A stretch of 28,342 bases of DNA, taken from positions 1 through 28,342 of the forward strand of contig JBBAEA010000030.1 of NCBI GenBank assembly GCA_041656175.1, given 5' to 3'. A program made the translations under genes and the position numbers. Below, piece after piece: positions 8,401 through 16,778 of the stretch; position 1 is the stretch's first letter, and each line of letters starts with the position of its first letter. The stretch is from JBBAEA01 sp041656175. Its GTDB lineage: Bacteria; Myxococcota_A; Bradymonadia; UBA4248. The notes beneath the pieces were generated by a model. It worked only from the letters and a program-made list of their open reading frames with translations. It was not told the DNA's origin and did not search any database.

Positions 8401-8403
8401 TCC

Positions 8404-9363
8404 TTAGTATGCATAAACGCTGAAAGTAGCAAAAATGTAGACCCAAGGAGCCGAAAAGATGAGCGCATCCACGCGATCGAGCAGCCCCCCATGCCCTGGA
8501 ATGAGCTTACCCGAGTCTTTCACTTTGCATGAGCGCTTAATCAAAGATTCGGCCAAGTCTCCGGTTTGCGCAAAAATATTCGATACTACAGCTAAAAGAA
8601 CTACAGATGCTATAGATAAATCGGGAAATGCGAAATATTTTGCCCCCAAGCCCGCTACAATAGCTGCTAGCAAACCACCGATAGCCCCTTCAATGGTTTT
8701 CTTGGGGCTAAGTATAGGGGCAAGTTTGTGTTTACCGAATTTTCTTCCCGTAAAGTAAGCGCCAGTGTCGCTAAGCCACGTCATCGCCATGAGCGTAAAG
8801 ATCCAGGCATTGGCTTGCATTGGGAAATCACGCTTAAAGAGCGCCAAGACGAGGAAGCCCAATACCACATAAAAACTACCGCTCAAAGTAGCGGTAATCG
8901 CGCTTGAAGCATGGTTGATATCGCGCCTTCTCAAGCTATGGAACAAAAACGTTGCCCACATTGTCATACTCGCCAGCACTAACAACAAAAACGCATCGCT
9001 AATGTCGGCATAGTATATTTCATTGATATCGAGCACTTTGGTATCGCCCAAAAAAAGGTATGCGCCTATCGCCGGGATGAGCGCGATGCACGCACTGATC
9101 GTATGGATTAGCCCAGATTCACTGGGGCTTAGCATTTTTAGCCATTCTCTAAGGCCCAAAAACGCTGCAACGCCCACAAACGCAGCCCAAAGTGAAGCAG
9201 GAGAAAAAATGATGAGTGCCAGTAGAAGCGGAAGTGCAACGGCCGAACTGACGACACGAAAGAACAAATTGGAGCGCTTTGCTGTTTGAGCACTAGTTTG
9301 TTGTTCTTCTTGTTTTTTGTCTTCTGTAGTATTTTGTGAGTCTATTGACATGTTTTTGGGCAT
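8404..9363 (-). CDS. cdsA: Phosphatidate cytidylyltransferase
   Basis: Makes CDP-diacylglycerol from phosphatidate and CTP, the branch point of bacterial phospholipid synthesis; it is a polytopic inner-membrane enzyme. The family signature is present in full at residues 273-299 (SLIKRSCKVKDSGKL, then IPGHGGLLDRVD). SDTGAYFTGRKFGKHKL and SPKKTIEGAIGG lie upstream of it. A hydrophilic Gln/Glu/Thr-rich tail of about 30 residues precedes the first membrane segment. The ATG at 9363 has AAAGAGAA upstream; an ATG four codons later is possible. It lies 30 bp after the FeS protein gene. The usual dxr gene between cdsA and rseP is absent here, and a repeat occupies the gap. Confidence 0.96.
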   Translation of the reverse strand: MPKNMSIDSQNTTEDKKQEEQQTSAQTAKRSNLFFRVVSSAVALPLLLALIIFSPASLWAAFVGVAAFLGLREWLKMLSPSESGLIHTISACIALIPAIGAYLFLGDTKVLDINEIYYADISDAFLLLVLASMTMWATFLFHSLRRRDINHASSAITATLSGSFYVVLGFLVLALFKRDFPMQANAWIFTLMAMTWLSDTGAYFTGRKFGKHKLAPILSPKKTIEGAIGGLLAAIVAGLGAKYFAFPDLSIASVVLLAVVSNIFAQTGDLAESLIKRSCKVKDSGKLIPGHGGLLDRVDALIFSAPWVYIFATFSVYAY

Positions 9364-9393
9364 AAGATTCTCTTTTTAGCACAAAACTATAAA

Positions 9394-11457
9394 TTAACGA
9401 AAGCTGCTGCAATGCCATGGTAGGGCTGTCGGCGGTTCTTCGTCTTTGGTCTCTGGCGCGCGTTTTAGCTTAGCGGCCTGCGCCAAAAGCTCTAACACAT
9501 TGACGCTGCGCTTTAAAGAAGTTGTGGGCGCGTTTAGATTTTGTCGCTCCATAAGCGCGGACTTAAACATGGATGAGCAAAACGGACAGGAAAGTGCAAG
9601 GCATGTCGCGCCTGTTTCGTTGAGCTGCTCTAGCCTAGCTTGGGCTAGCTGCTTGTTGTTATCTAACCAAAATTGACCACCACCGGCGCCGCAGCACTCT
9701 GCATGTCTTCCATGTTTCTTTGCTTCTTGCAATATGATTCCCGTCACTGCCTTAAGCAACTCACGTATTTCCTGCGAGACGTCGTCGAATTTAGCAAGAT
9801 AACATGCATCGTGTAAAACGACCGTCTCTTGCTCTAGCTTGTCGAAGTCAAGATTTCCAGTCTTCCACTCCTCGTGTAACCACGCCAAAGCATGGAACAC
9901 GGGCATGTCAAAGTCAAAATCGCGATAACTGTGACGTAGAGCGTGTGCGCAATGCGGGCAAGCCGTCACCACGCATTTCGCCCCACTACGCTTTATCGCC
10001 GCGATATTGTGAAACGCAAGTTCTTGAAAATTCGCTTCAGCCCCCAATTTCCTCATAGGATCACCACAACAACTCTCGTTTTCTCCCAAAAACGAAAAGG
10101 GCTTTCCGAGTTTGTGTAAGATCTCTAAAAAAGCTCGCAACCCACGTTGCTCATTTTCGTCATACGAAGCCATGCAACCAGCAAAAATAAGAATTTCGGC
10201 TCCTTCTGTATTTTCGTATCCATCGAAAGCGGCAGCACGTTCTTGCTTGGGTACGCCCCAAGGATTAGCATTTCGTTCGATGTTTTGAATACAACTCGAT
10301 AGCTTATGAGGCATTTGCTCTGTAAACACGGCGTTTCTTTTGAGTTCAACAAATTTACCGATATGCTCTATTCCCACAGGGCAAGCCTCTTCACAGGCTG
10401 CACACGAGGTACACGCCCAAAGCCCATGCGCACCTACGAGCTTTTGAACGAGATCGTTTTGATTTTCTTTTCTACCCAGTGCCGCATCCTGGCAAAGCTT
10501 ACGAAGTGACACATGTAGCGCCATGGGATCCAGTGGGGGGTTGGCAATATTGACAGGGCAAACACGGCTACAGCGGCTACACTGCGCACAGCTGTAGGCA
10601 TCCAAGCACTGCTTCCAAGTAAAGTCCCCTATCTCGCTGACCCCCAGCGATGGCAAGTCTTCATCGGGGAGCCCTTGGACTAAGGCTGCTTCAAAATCTG
10701 CACTAAATTTTTCAAGATCTGGCGCCAACTCTGAGCGTTGGGGCTTTTTTTTAGCAAGAAAACCGCGGTTCCACGCAAAAATATTGATAGGCGCCGCAAA
10801 GATATGTAGATGCTTCCCCCTCGCGATGATGGGCAAAAAAAGCGCCACAAAAGTTAAGTGCCAAAATACGAAGTGTTCTCGTAGCTCGAGTAACGACTGC
10901 TCCCTTAATTTTGCAAAGATAGGCGCGATAGCAGCGGCTATAGCACTTTGCGGCGCGACCCCTAATCTTGCTTCAACCCCAATAATGCCAATATGACTTA
11001 GCATCAACAACGCGATAAGCCATAAGATGGCGTACGCATCGAAACGCGATACAGTGCGCTGCCCAGACAGCGAGCGTCGAAGCATAAAGGTGATGCTAGC
11101 GCATAAGCACAAAAGTGCAGCAAAGTCGACAATTTGCACCGCAAAGAGCGATAGCCGGGGATTAAATATTGCATATAGCGAAATATCGACACCAAAACGC
11201 TCTAAAAAGAGAACAAGGTTTAAGGGCAAAAAAAGAATAAACGTATAAAATATCAAGCCATGCGCAAATCCCTGCCACTGTGAAATCAAGCGTGAATGCC
11301 CAAAACTCGCGCGCAGAGCTTGTCCAATTCTATGGGCAAACTCTGTGTTTCGCCTCTCATGCTTCGCGCTACTAATCTGTCTCGCGTATGCGAAGATATG
11401 ATAGGCGAAGTCAAAAACAAGCACCGTATATATAATGATAAGAAGGACGTTTAGCAT
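9394..11457 (-). CDS. HdrD-like FeS oxidoreductase, membrane-bound
   Basis: Fusion of a membrane heme-b type (NarI-like) domain with a heterodisulfide-reductase-type FeS module. In the longest frame (from 11592, 732 aa) the membrane part spans about residues 46-270. Two ferredoxin motifs follow: CAQCSRCSRVCP at 335-346 and CTSCAACEEACP at 394-405. Two CCG domains come next: C473 with CCG 508-510 and CPHC 545-548, and C597 with CCG 633-635 and CPFC 669-672. Such proteins pass electrons between the quinone pool or an ETF-like donor and thiol/disulfide or acyl-CoA pathways; the partner is not in the window. I start at residue 46 (ATG at 11457), right before the first membrane helix. Neither start has a clear ribosome site. 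Confidence 0.9.
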   Translation of the reverse strand: MLNVLLIIIYTVLVFDFAYHIFAYARQISSAKHERRNTEFAHRIGQALRASFGHSRLISQWQGFAHGLIFYTFILFLPLNLVLFLERFGVDISLYAIFNPRLSLFAVQIVDFAALLCLCASITFMLRRSLSGQRTVSRFDAYAILWLIALLMLSHIGIIGVEARLGVAPQSAIAAAIAPIFAKLREQSLLELREHFVFWHLTFVALFLPIIARGKHLHIFAAPINIFAWNRGFLAKKKPQRSELAPDLEKFSADFEAALVQGLPDEDLPSLGVSEIGDFTWKQCLDAYSCAQCSRCSRVCPVNIANPPLDPMALHVSLRKLCQDAALGRKENQNDLVQKLVGAHGLWACTSCAACEEACPVGIEHIGKFVELKRNAVFTEQMPHKLSSCIQNIERNANPWGVPKQERAAAFDGYENTEGAEILIFAGCMASYDENEQRGLRAFLEILHKLGKPFSFLGENESCCGDPMRKLGAEANFQELAFHNIAAIKRSGAKCVVTACPHCAHALRHSYRDFDFDMPVFHALAWLHEEWKTGNLDFDKLEQETVVLHDACYLAKFDDVSQEIRELLKAVTGIILQEAKKHGRHAECCGAGGGQFWLDNNKQLAQARLEQLNETGATCLALSCPFCSSMFKSALMERQNLNAPTTSLKRSVNVLELLAQAAKLKRAPETKDEEPPTALPWHCSSFR

Positions 11458-11661
11458 GGCTAATCTTTGTCGAAAATAGCAAATTCCCCAGCCCGGTATC
11501 TGTCTAGCATAATTTTCTACAGCTGTGTTGACTTGATTGCTCTTAATTTGAGTTTTTGTCGTTGAGTAATAAGTCAATCCCTCATTCCTCATTGATAGGA
11601 GTGCAGTTTTGCCGTCATTGCTACAAGTTTAAAATTATTTTCAATCTTGTGCATTTTTTTC

Positions 11662-11688
11662 TTGCCATATGACCTGCAGTGATATACA
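11662..11688 (+). promoter_or_regulatory. Extended -10 promoter of candidate small RNA
   Basis: TTGCCA at 11662-11667, a 15-bp spacer, and TATACA at 11683-11688 preceded by TG at 11680-11681 (extended -10). The predicted start is near 11695. The rest of the gap from 11458 to 11661 is AT-rich and holds the divergent FeS-gene leader; I see no gene in it. Confidence 0.55.
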
Positions 11689-11694
11689 AGAGCC

Positions 11695-11773
11695 TTACCC
11701 CCCTGCGGTGGCAAGTTTGTCACCGCAGCCCCCAAGCGGCGTCCGCTCCCCCGGCGAGACGCCGCATTTTTTT
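11695..11773 (+). ncRNA. Candidate small RNA or leader attenuator
   Basis: Hairpin 1 is CTGCGGTG at 11703-11710 with CACCGCAG at 11721-11728. Hairpin 2 is GCGGCGTC at 11736-11743 with GACGCCGC at 11758-11765, followed by a T7 tract, which makes it a textbook intrinsic terminator. C-rich single-stranded segments (a run of six C before hairpin 1, five C between the hairpins, CTCCCCC in the second loop) look like anti-Shine-Dalgarno seeds. With the extended -10 promoter just upstream, the unit would give an RNA of about 80 nt. It belongs to no family I know. Alternatively it is an attenuator of the lipoprotein gene, whose ATG is 72 bp past the T tract. Confidence 0.55.
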
Positions 11774-11844
11774 AAGAAAACTTTGCTTAGAAAACGCTAA
11801 CATGTTGATATTGTTGAGCTAACTAAGTGTTCACGGAGACCAAG

Positions 11845-12270
11845 ATGAAGAAACTGGCAGTGTCTTTGTTTTTTTTGTTTAGTCTTTTCTCCTTAAGTTT
11901 CACGCTTTGGGCTTGCGCAAGCTCCGAATCGTCGCTTCCCAAAAGCCCGATGCCTGAGAATGCAACGTTTACGGGGCTTTGGTACTCCAGTTTTGGCGAT
12001 ATGAAGTTGACGCAAACTGGCGATACAGTACGTGGTAGTTTTGACTATCGAAAGGGCGGTGAAGTGGAAGGAACCGTCGTTGGAGGAGTATTCCGCTTTA
12101 GATGGATCCAACCCGGCGACTTTTCCGTGGGACGGCGCGAAGTTTTTGGCAAGGGCTACCTCGTTATGCAGCCAGATGGCCTAAACCTTAAGGGCGAATG
12201 GGGTTATGGTGATGATTATCGCGGTGGCGGGGTATGGGTGGCGAACAAAGCAACAGAACTCTACGATTAA
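11845..12270 (+). CDS. Small lipoprotein with beta-rich domain
   Basis: Start at the ATG at 11845, with GGAGA upstream; a GTG six codons earlier lies before the signal peptide and is not needed. MKKLAVSLFFLFSLF and a lipobox ending LWAC mark a lipoprotein of 141 aa. The mature part reads as alternating Gly/aromatic strands (TGLWYSSFGDMKLTQTGD, VRGSFDYRKGGEVEGTVV, LKGEWGYGDDYRGGG). This is a recurrent bacterial small beta-barrel-like pattern in which W, G and VxG positions repeat. The function is unknown; an envelope binding role is only a guess. It converges on the draG-like gene. Confidence 0.88.
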   Translation: MKKLAVSLFFLFSLFSLSFTLWACASSESSLPKSPMPENATFTGLWYSSFGDMKLTQTGDTVRGSFDYRKGGEVEGTVVGGVFRFRWIQPGDFSVGRREVFGKGYLVMQPDGLNLKGEWGYGDDYRGGGVWVANKATELYD

Positions 12271-12286
12271 GCAATTGTGCATTTGA

Positions 12287-12308
12287 CGCGAGCCCCCCTT
12301 TTCTCGCG
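12287..12308. terminator. Possible terminator between convergent genes
   Basis: CGCGAG at 12287-12292 pairs with CTCGCG at 12303-12308 over a C/T-rich 10-nt loop. A short T run follows only after 10 bases, so termination strength is doubtful. Confidence 0.3.
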
Positions 12309-12361
12309 ACTCGCTGGTTTTTGCAAAAAGCGCGCTTTTACAGCGTTTCTGCCACGTCGAT

Positions 12362-13306
12362 TTATGCGGCTAAGAGTTCAATATCTGCCTCTATGCGCTC
12401 AGAGAGCAGTTTATTACACAGTTGCATAGCGCGCTGTACCGAGTAATTCCCTTTGGTATTATCAGGATTTTGACTAAGCGCCTGCAACCACGCCATGGGT
12501 ATAACTTCAGTTCCGTAAAAAGCACCGAGCAGCGCACCCGTCGCGGCGGCATTGGTATCACAGGCGCCGCCTCGCGAAACCACGTTGCGCAGCGTGGCAA
12601 CAAAATTGTCGCAGTGCCAGAAATAGTATAGCGATACTTGCAGCGGTACGAGGATATCACTATAATTGCTACCATCACAGCGCGGCGCTTTAAAGTAGGA
12701 ATCGAGTAGGGCGTGGTAGCTGCTTTTAGAGCGAGAGTGTGCAAATATTTGCTTCCAAATCGTGGCTTTATCTTGCCCGCGCAAAATGCTTGAGAGCGCA
12801 ACTGCATAGATTTGAGCTTCCTCTGAACACACTGCACCATCGTGACTAAGCCGCGTGTCCAAATCTATACAATGCCTCAACGTAATAGTGTCCCAGTGTG
12901 CGGCAACTATAGACCATGGAATTTGCCGACTAATCAGCTGATTGCTGCATAATCTCCCAAAATCCTGACCATTTCTCGCCCAAAGTTCGCTTGTGCTCCT
13001 CGCCTTTTTACCCATAAATGCGCTGCAACTGACCACATCAATATCTTCGGGCTCACTGTTGGCCCAGCGCATGTAGGCGCGGCTAACGACATCAAAATCA
13101 GCGCCATGACTAGCTAAAGCCTCCATTAAAGCAACCATCGCTTGTGTGTCATCACTGATGCGAAACAAATTCCAAGCTCGCTGTTCCTGCAAGTTGCGGA
13201 TCTGCTCTGCCTTCATAAAACTGTAGCGACTCCCTAGAGCGTCCCCAATCATTGCGCCCAAAATCGCACCGCGCGCCCGCTCGTTAAAGGATAATTTCTC
13301 TCTCAT
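12362..13306 (-). CDS. ADP-ribosylglycohydrolase (DraG/ARH family)
   Basis: Start at the ATG at 13304-13306, with AGGAGGT six bases upstream; 314 aa. Family motifs: GAILGAMIGDALGS at residues 13-26, SDDTQAM at 51-57 (metal-binding S-D-D), and GGACDTNAAATGALLGA at 246-262. The enzymes remove ADP-ribose from protein side chains or small molecules using two metal ions. The last motif is normally G-G-D-x-D-T; here the first Asp is Ala248, while Asp250 and Thr251 remain. One metal ligand therefore appears to be lost, so activity may be altered. No partner ADP-ribosyltransferase is in the window. It is preceded by repeat copy D. Confidence 0.9.
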   Translation of the reverse strand: MREKLSFNERARGAILGAMIGDALGSRYSFMKAEQIRNLQEQRAWNLFRISDDTQAMVALMEALASHGADFDVVSRAYMRWANSEPEDIDVVSCSAFMGKKARSTSELWARNGQDFGRLCSNQLISRQIPWSIVAAHWDTITLRHCIDLDTRLSHDGAVCSEEAQIYAVALSSILRGQDKATIWKQIFAHSRSKSSYHALLDSYFKAPRCDGSNYSDILVPLQVSLYYFWHCDNFVATLRNVVSRGGACDTNAAATGALLGAFYGTEVIPMAWLQALSQNPDNTKGNYSVQRAMQLCNKLLSERIEADIELLAA

Positions 13307-13414
13307 TATCGCACCTCCTATGTTAAGCGACACTTTCCTTATGGCAGGCGCACGAAAAAATGTTGCAATATTTTTAGCAAAATTTCTGAGAAATGCGATG
13401 TTTATGCTTTTTTC

Positions 13415-13555
13415 TTTGGTGGGGGAAGTTTCCCCCTACGCCGCAACCCCGCGCTGTGCGCGGGTTTGCGTCTACCCCCTCCGCGGGGACACCCCGCGAC
13501 GCCCCGTCCGATTTTGGCAAAAACAGAACTTTTCGCCTGCCATGGCCTAAGCTCG
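13415..13555 (+). repeat. Dispersed hairpin repeat, family 1, copy D
   Basis: Three intact hairpins: GGGGGAAGTTTCCCCC at 13421-13436, CCCGCGC-tgt-GCGCGGG at 13448-13464, and CGCGGGG-aca-CCCCGCG at 13482-13498. The right end (ttttggc, then acttttcgcctgccatggcc) resembles that of copies A and E. Confidence 0.9.
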
Positions 13556-13831
13556 TCCTAGGACTACAGCCCCATAGAACTACGTTCTCATGTGTAGTTT
13601 CTTGATTTTATGACTTTATTTCGAACACAACGCTAGCTTTCCATATTTTACTTTAGCAGTTTTTTACGCCTTTTGCATAAATCAGAGTAGCTCGTAGCTA
13701 TGAGGAAAACTCTCGATTTTTACAAATAACAGTCATGTTCACAGCGTACGAACAAAATATAAACTGTGTCGTTGCATGTCAGTGTAACGTCGTTGCTTTT
13801 AAAACATAATTGATTTATTTAGTACCAACGC
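13556..13831. other. AT-rich intergenic stretch upstream of plsB
   Basis: No plausible gene. It contains a short direct repeat GTCGTTGC around 13768 and 13788, and AT-rich sequence leading into the 31-bp tandem repeats. Confidence 0.6.
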
Positions 13832-13893
13832 GAAGGGGAGCGTTCTTTTAGGGTACTATATTGAAGGGGAGCGGTCTTTTAGGATCCTATATA
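13832..13893 (+). repeat. 31-bp tandem repeat upstream of plsB
   Basis: Two units, 13832-13862 and 13863-13893, share GAAGGGGAGCG, then TCTTTTAGG and CTATAT. The second unit runs into TATAAT at 13892-13897, a possible -10 box 25 bp before the plsB ATG. A paired operator for a regulator of membrane lipid synthesis is a reasonable guess. Confidence 0.75.
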
Positions 13894-13921
13894 TAATGAT
13901 AGGCTGCTTTGGTTTCCGTGA

Positions 13922-16570
13922 ATGTCTGAGTTTTATTCTACACGAACAGGGATGGTTCAGCGCTTCTCGCTGTGGGTGCGAATATTCTTTTTGTGGATAT
14001 ATGCGCGCGTATTTTGTGAACCTAAACAAATTCAAGCCATCAAAGCACTTCCTGAGGATGAGAGCTTGGTTTATGTGCTTGAGAGCGACAATAAACACGA
14101 CTTTTTATTTCTCAACTATTTGTGTTTAAAGCATGGACTTCCCTTAGCTTTTGCTTCTAACGGTAAGAGTAAACGTCGTTTTGCATCGCTGTGGCAACTC
14201 ATTCGCGCGATCTTTCGCAAACGCAAGCGCAAAAGCGAGATGTCTGTGTTTTTACGCCAGTGTATCCGTGAGCGAAAACCGATACTCCTTTTTTTGCACA
14301 GCGCAGGAAGGAAAGCCAAGGACAAAGAACAGCTGCAGCGCATTTTTGATGCCATGCACCAGATTCAGTGCTTTGAGCCAGATACAAAAATACGGTTTTT
14401 GACCACAACTATCATTTGGGAACGCAGGGCAGAGAACCTAAAACATACCTTCTTTAACGAGATTTACGGAACACCCACGCGCCCAAGCTCAGTACGACGC
14501 TTACTCTCCGTTATTCCTGGGATACACCAAATATTCTTTAAAATCGGTGTTCCGCTGTGTTTGATCCAAAGCGAGGAGATCGTCGCTCCCGTCTCTAGCG
14601 GTGCTGCCCTACAGCTTGTTTTACAGTCCAGCATCGACCGCGCAAGGGAAACCGTTTTAGGACCAAAGCTAAAGTCGCACCAAGTTATTAAGCAGGAAAT
14701 TTTATCGAGTACCGAATTTATCGCAGATCTTAAGGCGCTTTCGCACGAAAACGAAATAAGCATCGAAATTCTACTTGGACAAGCGAGCAAAATTCTCAAT
14801 AAAACAGCGTCGAAATTCTCTTTTCTCGTCGTTAAAATACTCTGTACCCTGCTCACCCCCATTTGGAGCTTAATTTACAACGGACTTTACATCGAAAAGG
14901 AAAAGCTCAATTTTATTCGAGAACTGTCCAAAACACATCGCATCGTCTTTGTGCCATCTCATAAAAGTCATATAGACTATTTAGTTCTAAGCTACTTGTT
15001 GTTTCAATACGGGCATATGCCGCCACTTATCGCTGCTGGTGAGAATCTCAACTTTTTCCCCATCGGCTCATTGTTACGCAGAGGCGGCGCCTTCTTCATT
15101 CGACGTAGCTTCAAGGGAGATAGGCTATACCAAATATGCGTTCAGCACTATATCAACAAGCTCATTGAAGAAGGATACCCACTGGAGTTTTTTATTGAAG
15201 GTGGAAGGTCGCGCACTGGTCAGGTTTTACAGCCCAAGTATGGGATTTTGCGTATGATCGCAAGAACTGGAATAGAAAACCCAAACATTGGCATTAAGTT
15301 TATTCCCGCAGCCATTACGTATGAAAAAGTGATTGAAGACCAAGCCTACCAAAAGGAGCAGCAAGGCGAAAAGAAGAATAAAGAGAATATCTCAAACCTG
15401 ATTAAAACCACAAAAGTGCTTATTTCTAAGTATGGGCAGCTCTATGCTTCGTTTGGCGAGCCACTCGATCTAAGGGATTATTTGGGAGAGGAGCAAAATT
15501 GTTGGCGCGGCGATGATCAGGATCTCAACGAGCGCATTGAGAGGCTGGGGCTGGACATCGTACAGCAGATCAACCACGCCAGTACGATTACGATCTCAGC
15601 ACTACTCAGTACAGCACTGCTCAACGCCACTAAAGACAAAATCGAGTATGACGCCATCTGTAACGATGCAGCCCTTATTTTGTCTATCTTACTGGAACGA
15701 AATAGCCGAATTTCGCCTACGCTTAAGGTTGGCTTAGCTTCTCACCGAGCAACGCTACACGACGGCGAGGATGCAGAAACCCATAACGGTGAGAAAAACA
15801 ATTCTCCTCGCCTGGAGAATATCGTTACCGCTATTTCTAAGCCGTTACGCGAAAGTTTGCGCCTCATGACGCGCAATTCGTGTGTTGAGATCAAAAAGCA
15901 CAGCCCCGACATCATTATCATAGAGGAGGATGCGCGCTTACAGCTCGCCTTCTATAAGAACTCCCTACTCTACGCAATCATCGATGAAATATACGCTGCT
16001 GCTGCAGTGCTTAGAAACAATAATATAGAAAACAGCGAAAAAGGCTGTGAAGCATTTAAACAGATCTCGGAACTTTTCTCATACGAGTTTGTCTTAACCG
16101 CAAGCAGCACTTATGAAGACGCGTTGAATCGCTTCAGTAAGCGCGATTGGCTTAAAAATACAGATTCGGCTGAAATTAGCGAAAGCGGACAAGTCGCTCT
16201 ACGATACCTTAAACGATGCATATTACCCTTTGCCCAAGCGTATTTGCACACGGCGATGGCGCTGGCTCAAGCAAAGCAAAGTAGTGTGGAAGAAGAGCGT
16301 TTCATCGAAGATCTCTTGCAGAGCGAAAATAGCAAGTTTACGCTCACCTTAGAGGCGCGTTCCAAGATTCTATTCAATAATGCCGTACGAAAGTATGCTT
16401 CTCTTGGAATTATTAAAATAAAGTACAAACAAATCGGCAAAAAAACTTATAAAATGCTAGAAGTACACGACTCGATTCCTCAAAATTATCTTCTTGTGCT
16501 GGAGGATCTAGTCCAAGAACCTGCATATGCAGGCGAGGAAACGGCCAGCGAAGAGTCGCTATCAGCGTAG
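13922..16570 (+). CDS. plsB: Glycerol-3-phosphate acyltransferase
   Basis: Membrane-associated PlsB-type enzyme that puts the first acyl chain on sn-glycerol-3-phosphate, giving lysophosphatidate. The acyltransferase blocks are in order: SHKSHID at 346-352 (HX4D, His347 and Asp352), RRGGAFFIRR at 386-395, FFIEGGRSRTG at 423-433, and the IPAAITYEKVIED region near 460. The length of 882 aa is somewhat above the E. coli enzyme; the extra length lies in C-terminal helical segments. A Lys/Arg-rich stretch at about 80-105 may contact the membrane surface. The chosen ATG lacks a good Shine-Dalgarno sequence; an ATG ten codons later (13952) is possible. Two 31-bp repeats and a TATAAT lie directly upstream. 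Its substrate pathway joins that of cdsA, also in this window. Confidence 0.93.
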   Translation: MSEFYSTRTGMVQRFSLWVRIFFLWIYARVFCEPKQIQAIKALPEDESLVYVLESDNKHDFLFLNYLCLKHGLPLAFASNGKSKRRFASLWQLIRAIFRKRKRKSEMSVFLRQCIRERKPILLFLHSAGRKAKDKEQLQRIFDAMHQIQCFEPDTKIRFLTTTIIWERRAENLKHTFFNEIYGTPTRPSSVRRLLSVIPGIHQIFFKIGVPLCLIQSEEIVAPVSSGAALQLVLQSSIDRARETVLGPKLKSHQVIKQEILSSTEFIADLKALSHENEISIEILLGQASKILNKTASKFSFLVVKILCTLLTPIWSLIYNGLYIEKEKLNFIRELSKTHRIVFVPSHKSHIDYLVLSYLLFQYGHMPPLIAAGENLNFFPIGSLLRRGGAFFIRRSFKGDRLYQICVQHYINKLIEEGYPLEFFIEGGRSRTGQVLQPKYGILRMIARTGIENPNIGIKFIPAAITYEKVIEDQAYQKEQQGEKKNKENISNLIKTTKVLISKYGQLYASFGEPLDLRDYLGEEQNCWRGDDQDLNERIERLGLDIVQQINHASTITISALLSTALLNATKDKIEYDAICNDAALILSILLERNSRISPTLKVGLASHRATLHDGEDAETHNGEKNNSPRLENIVTAISKPLRESLRLMTRNSCVEIKKHSPDIIIIEEDARLQLAFYKNSLLYAIIDEIYAAAAVLRNNNIENSEKGCEAFKQISELFSYEFVLTASSTYEDALNRFSKRDWLKNTDSAEISESGQVALRYLKRCILPFAQAYLHTAMALAQAKQSSVEEERFIEDLLQSENSKFTLTLEARSKILFNNAVRKYASLGIIKIKYKQIGKKTYKMLEVHDSIPQNYLLVLEDLVQEPAYAGEETASEESLSA

Positions 16571-16707
16571 TTTTTTGCTTTATCTGTACGGCGCTTGCTC
16601 TAGCGACAAGTCTAAAATAAAAAACAGTTTACATGTAGTCACAAGGCCCACACTGAATTTTAAGGCAAAAGGATAGTCTATTTTGGCAAAGCGGCAAATT
16701 TTTTAGC

Positions 16708-16736
16708 TTGACATGGGGAGAAGCTTTGCGTATACG
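16708..16736 (+). promoter_or_regulatory. Promoter of the RodZ-like gene
   Basis: TTGACA at 16708-16713, a 17-bp spacer, and TATACG at 16731-16736, about 43 bp before the ATG at 16779. The gene is therefore probably transcribed apart from plsB. Confidence 0.7.
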
Positions 16737-16778
16737 TGGTATTAGAAAACGGGGGTTATTTTTTTGAATGGAGCAAGA

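Noticed and set aside
8115..8492. 125-aa minus-strand frame across repeat copy C and the cdsA end
   Set aside because: It overlaps cdsA in another frame and reads the repeat.
13320..13550. 76-aa reading frame across repeat copy D
   Set aside because: Same repeat-derived translation as at 3190 and 20548; no ribosome site.
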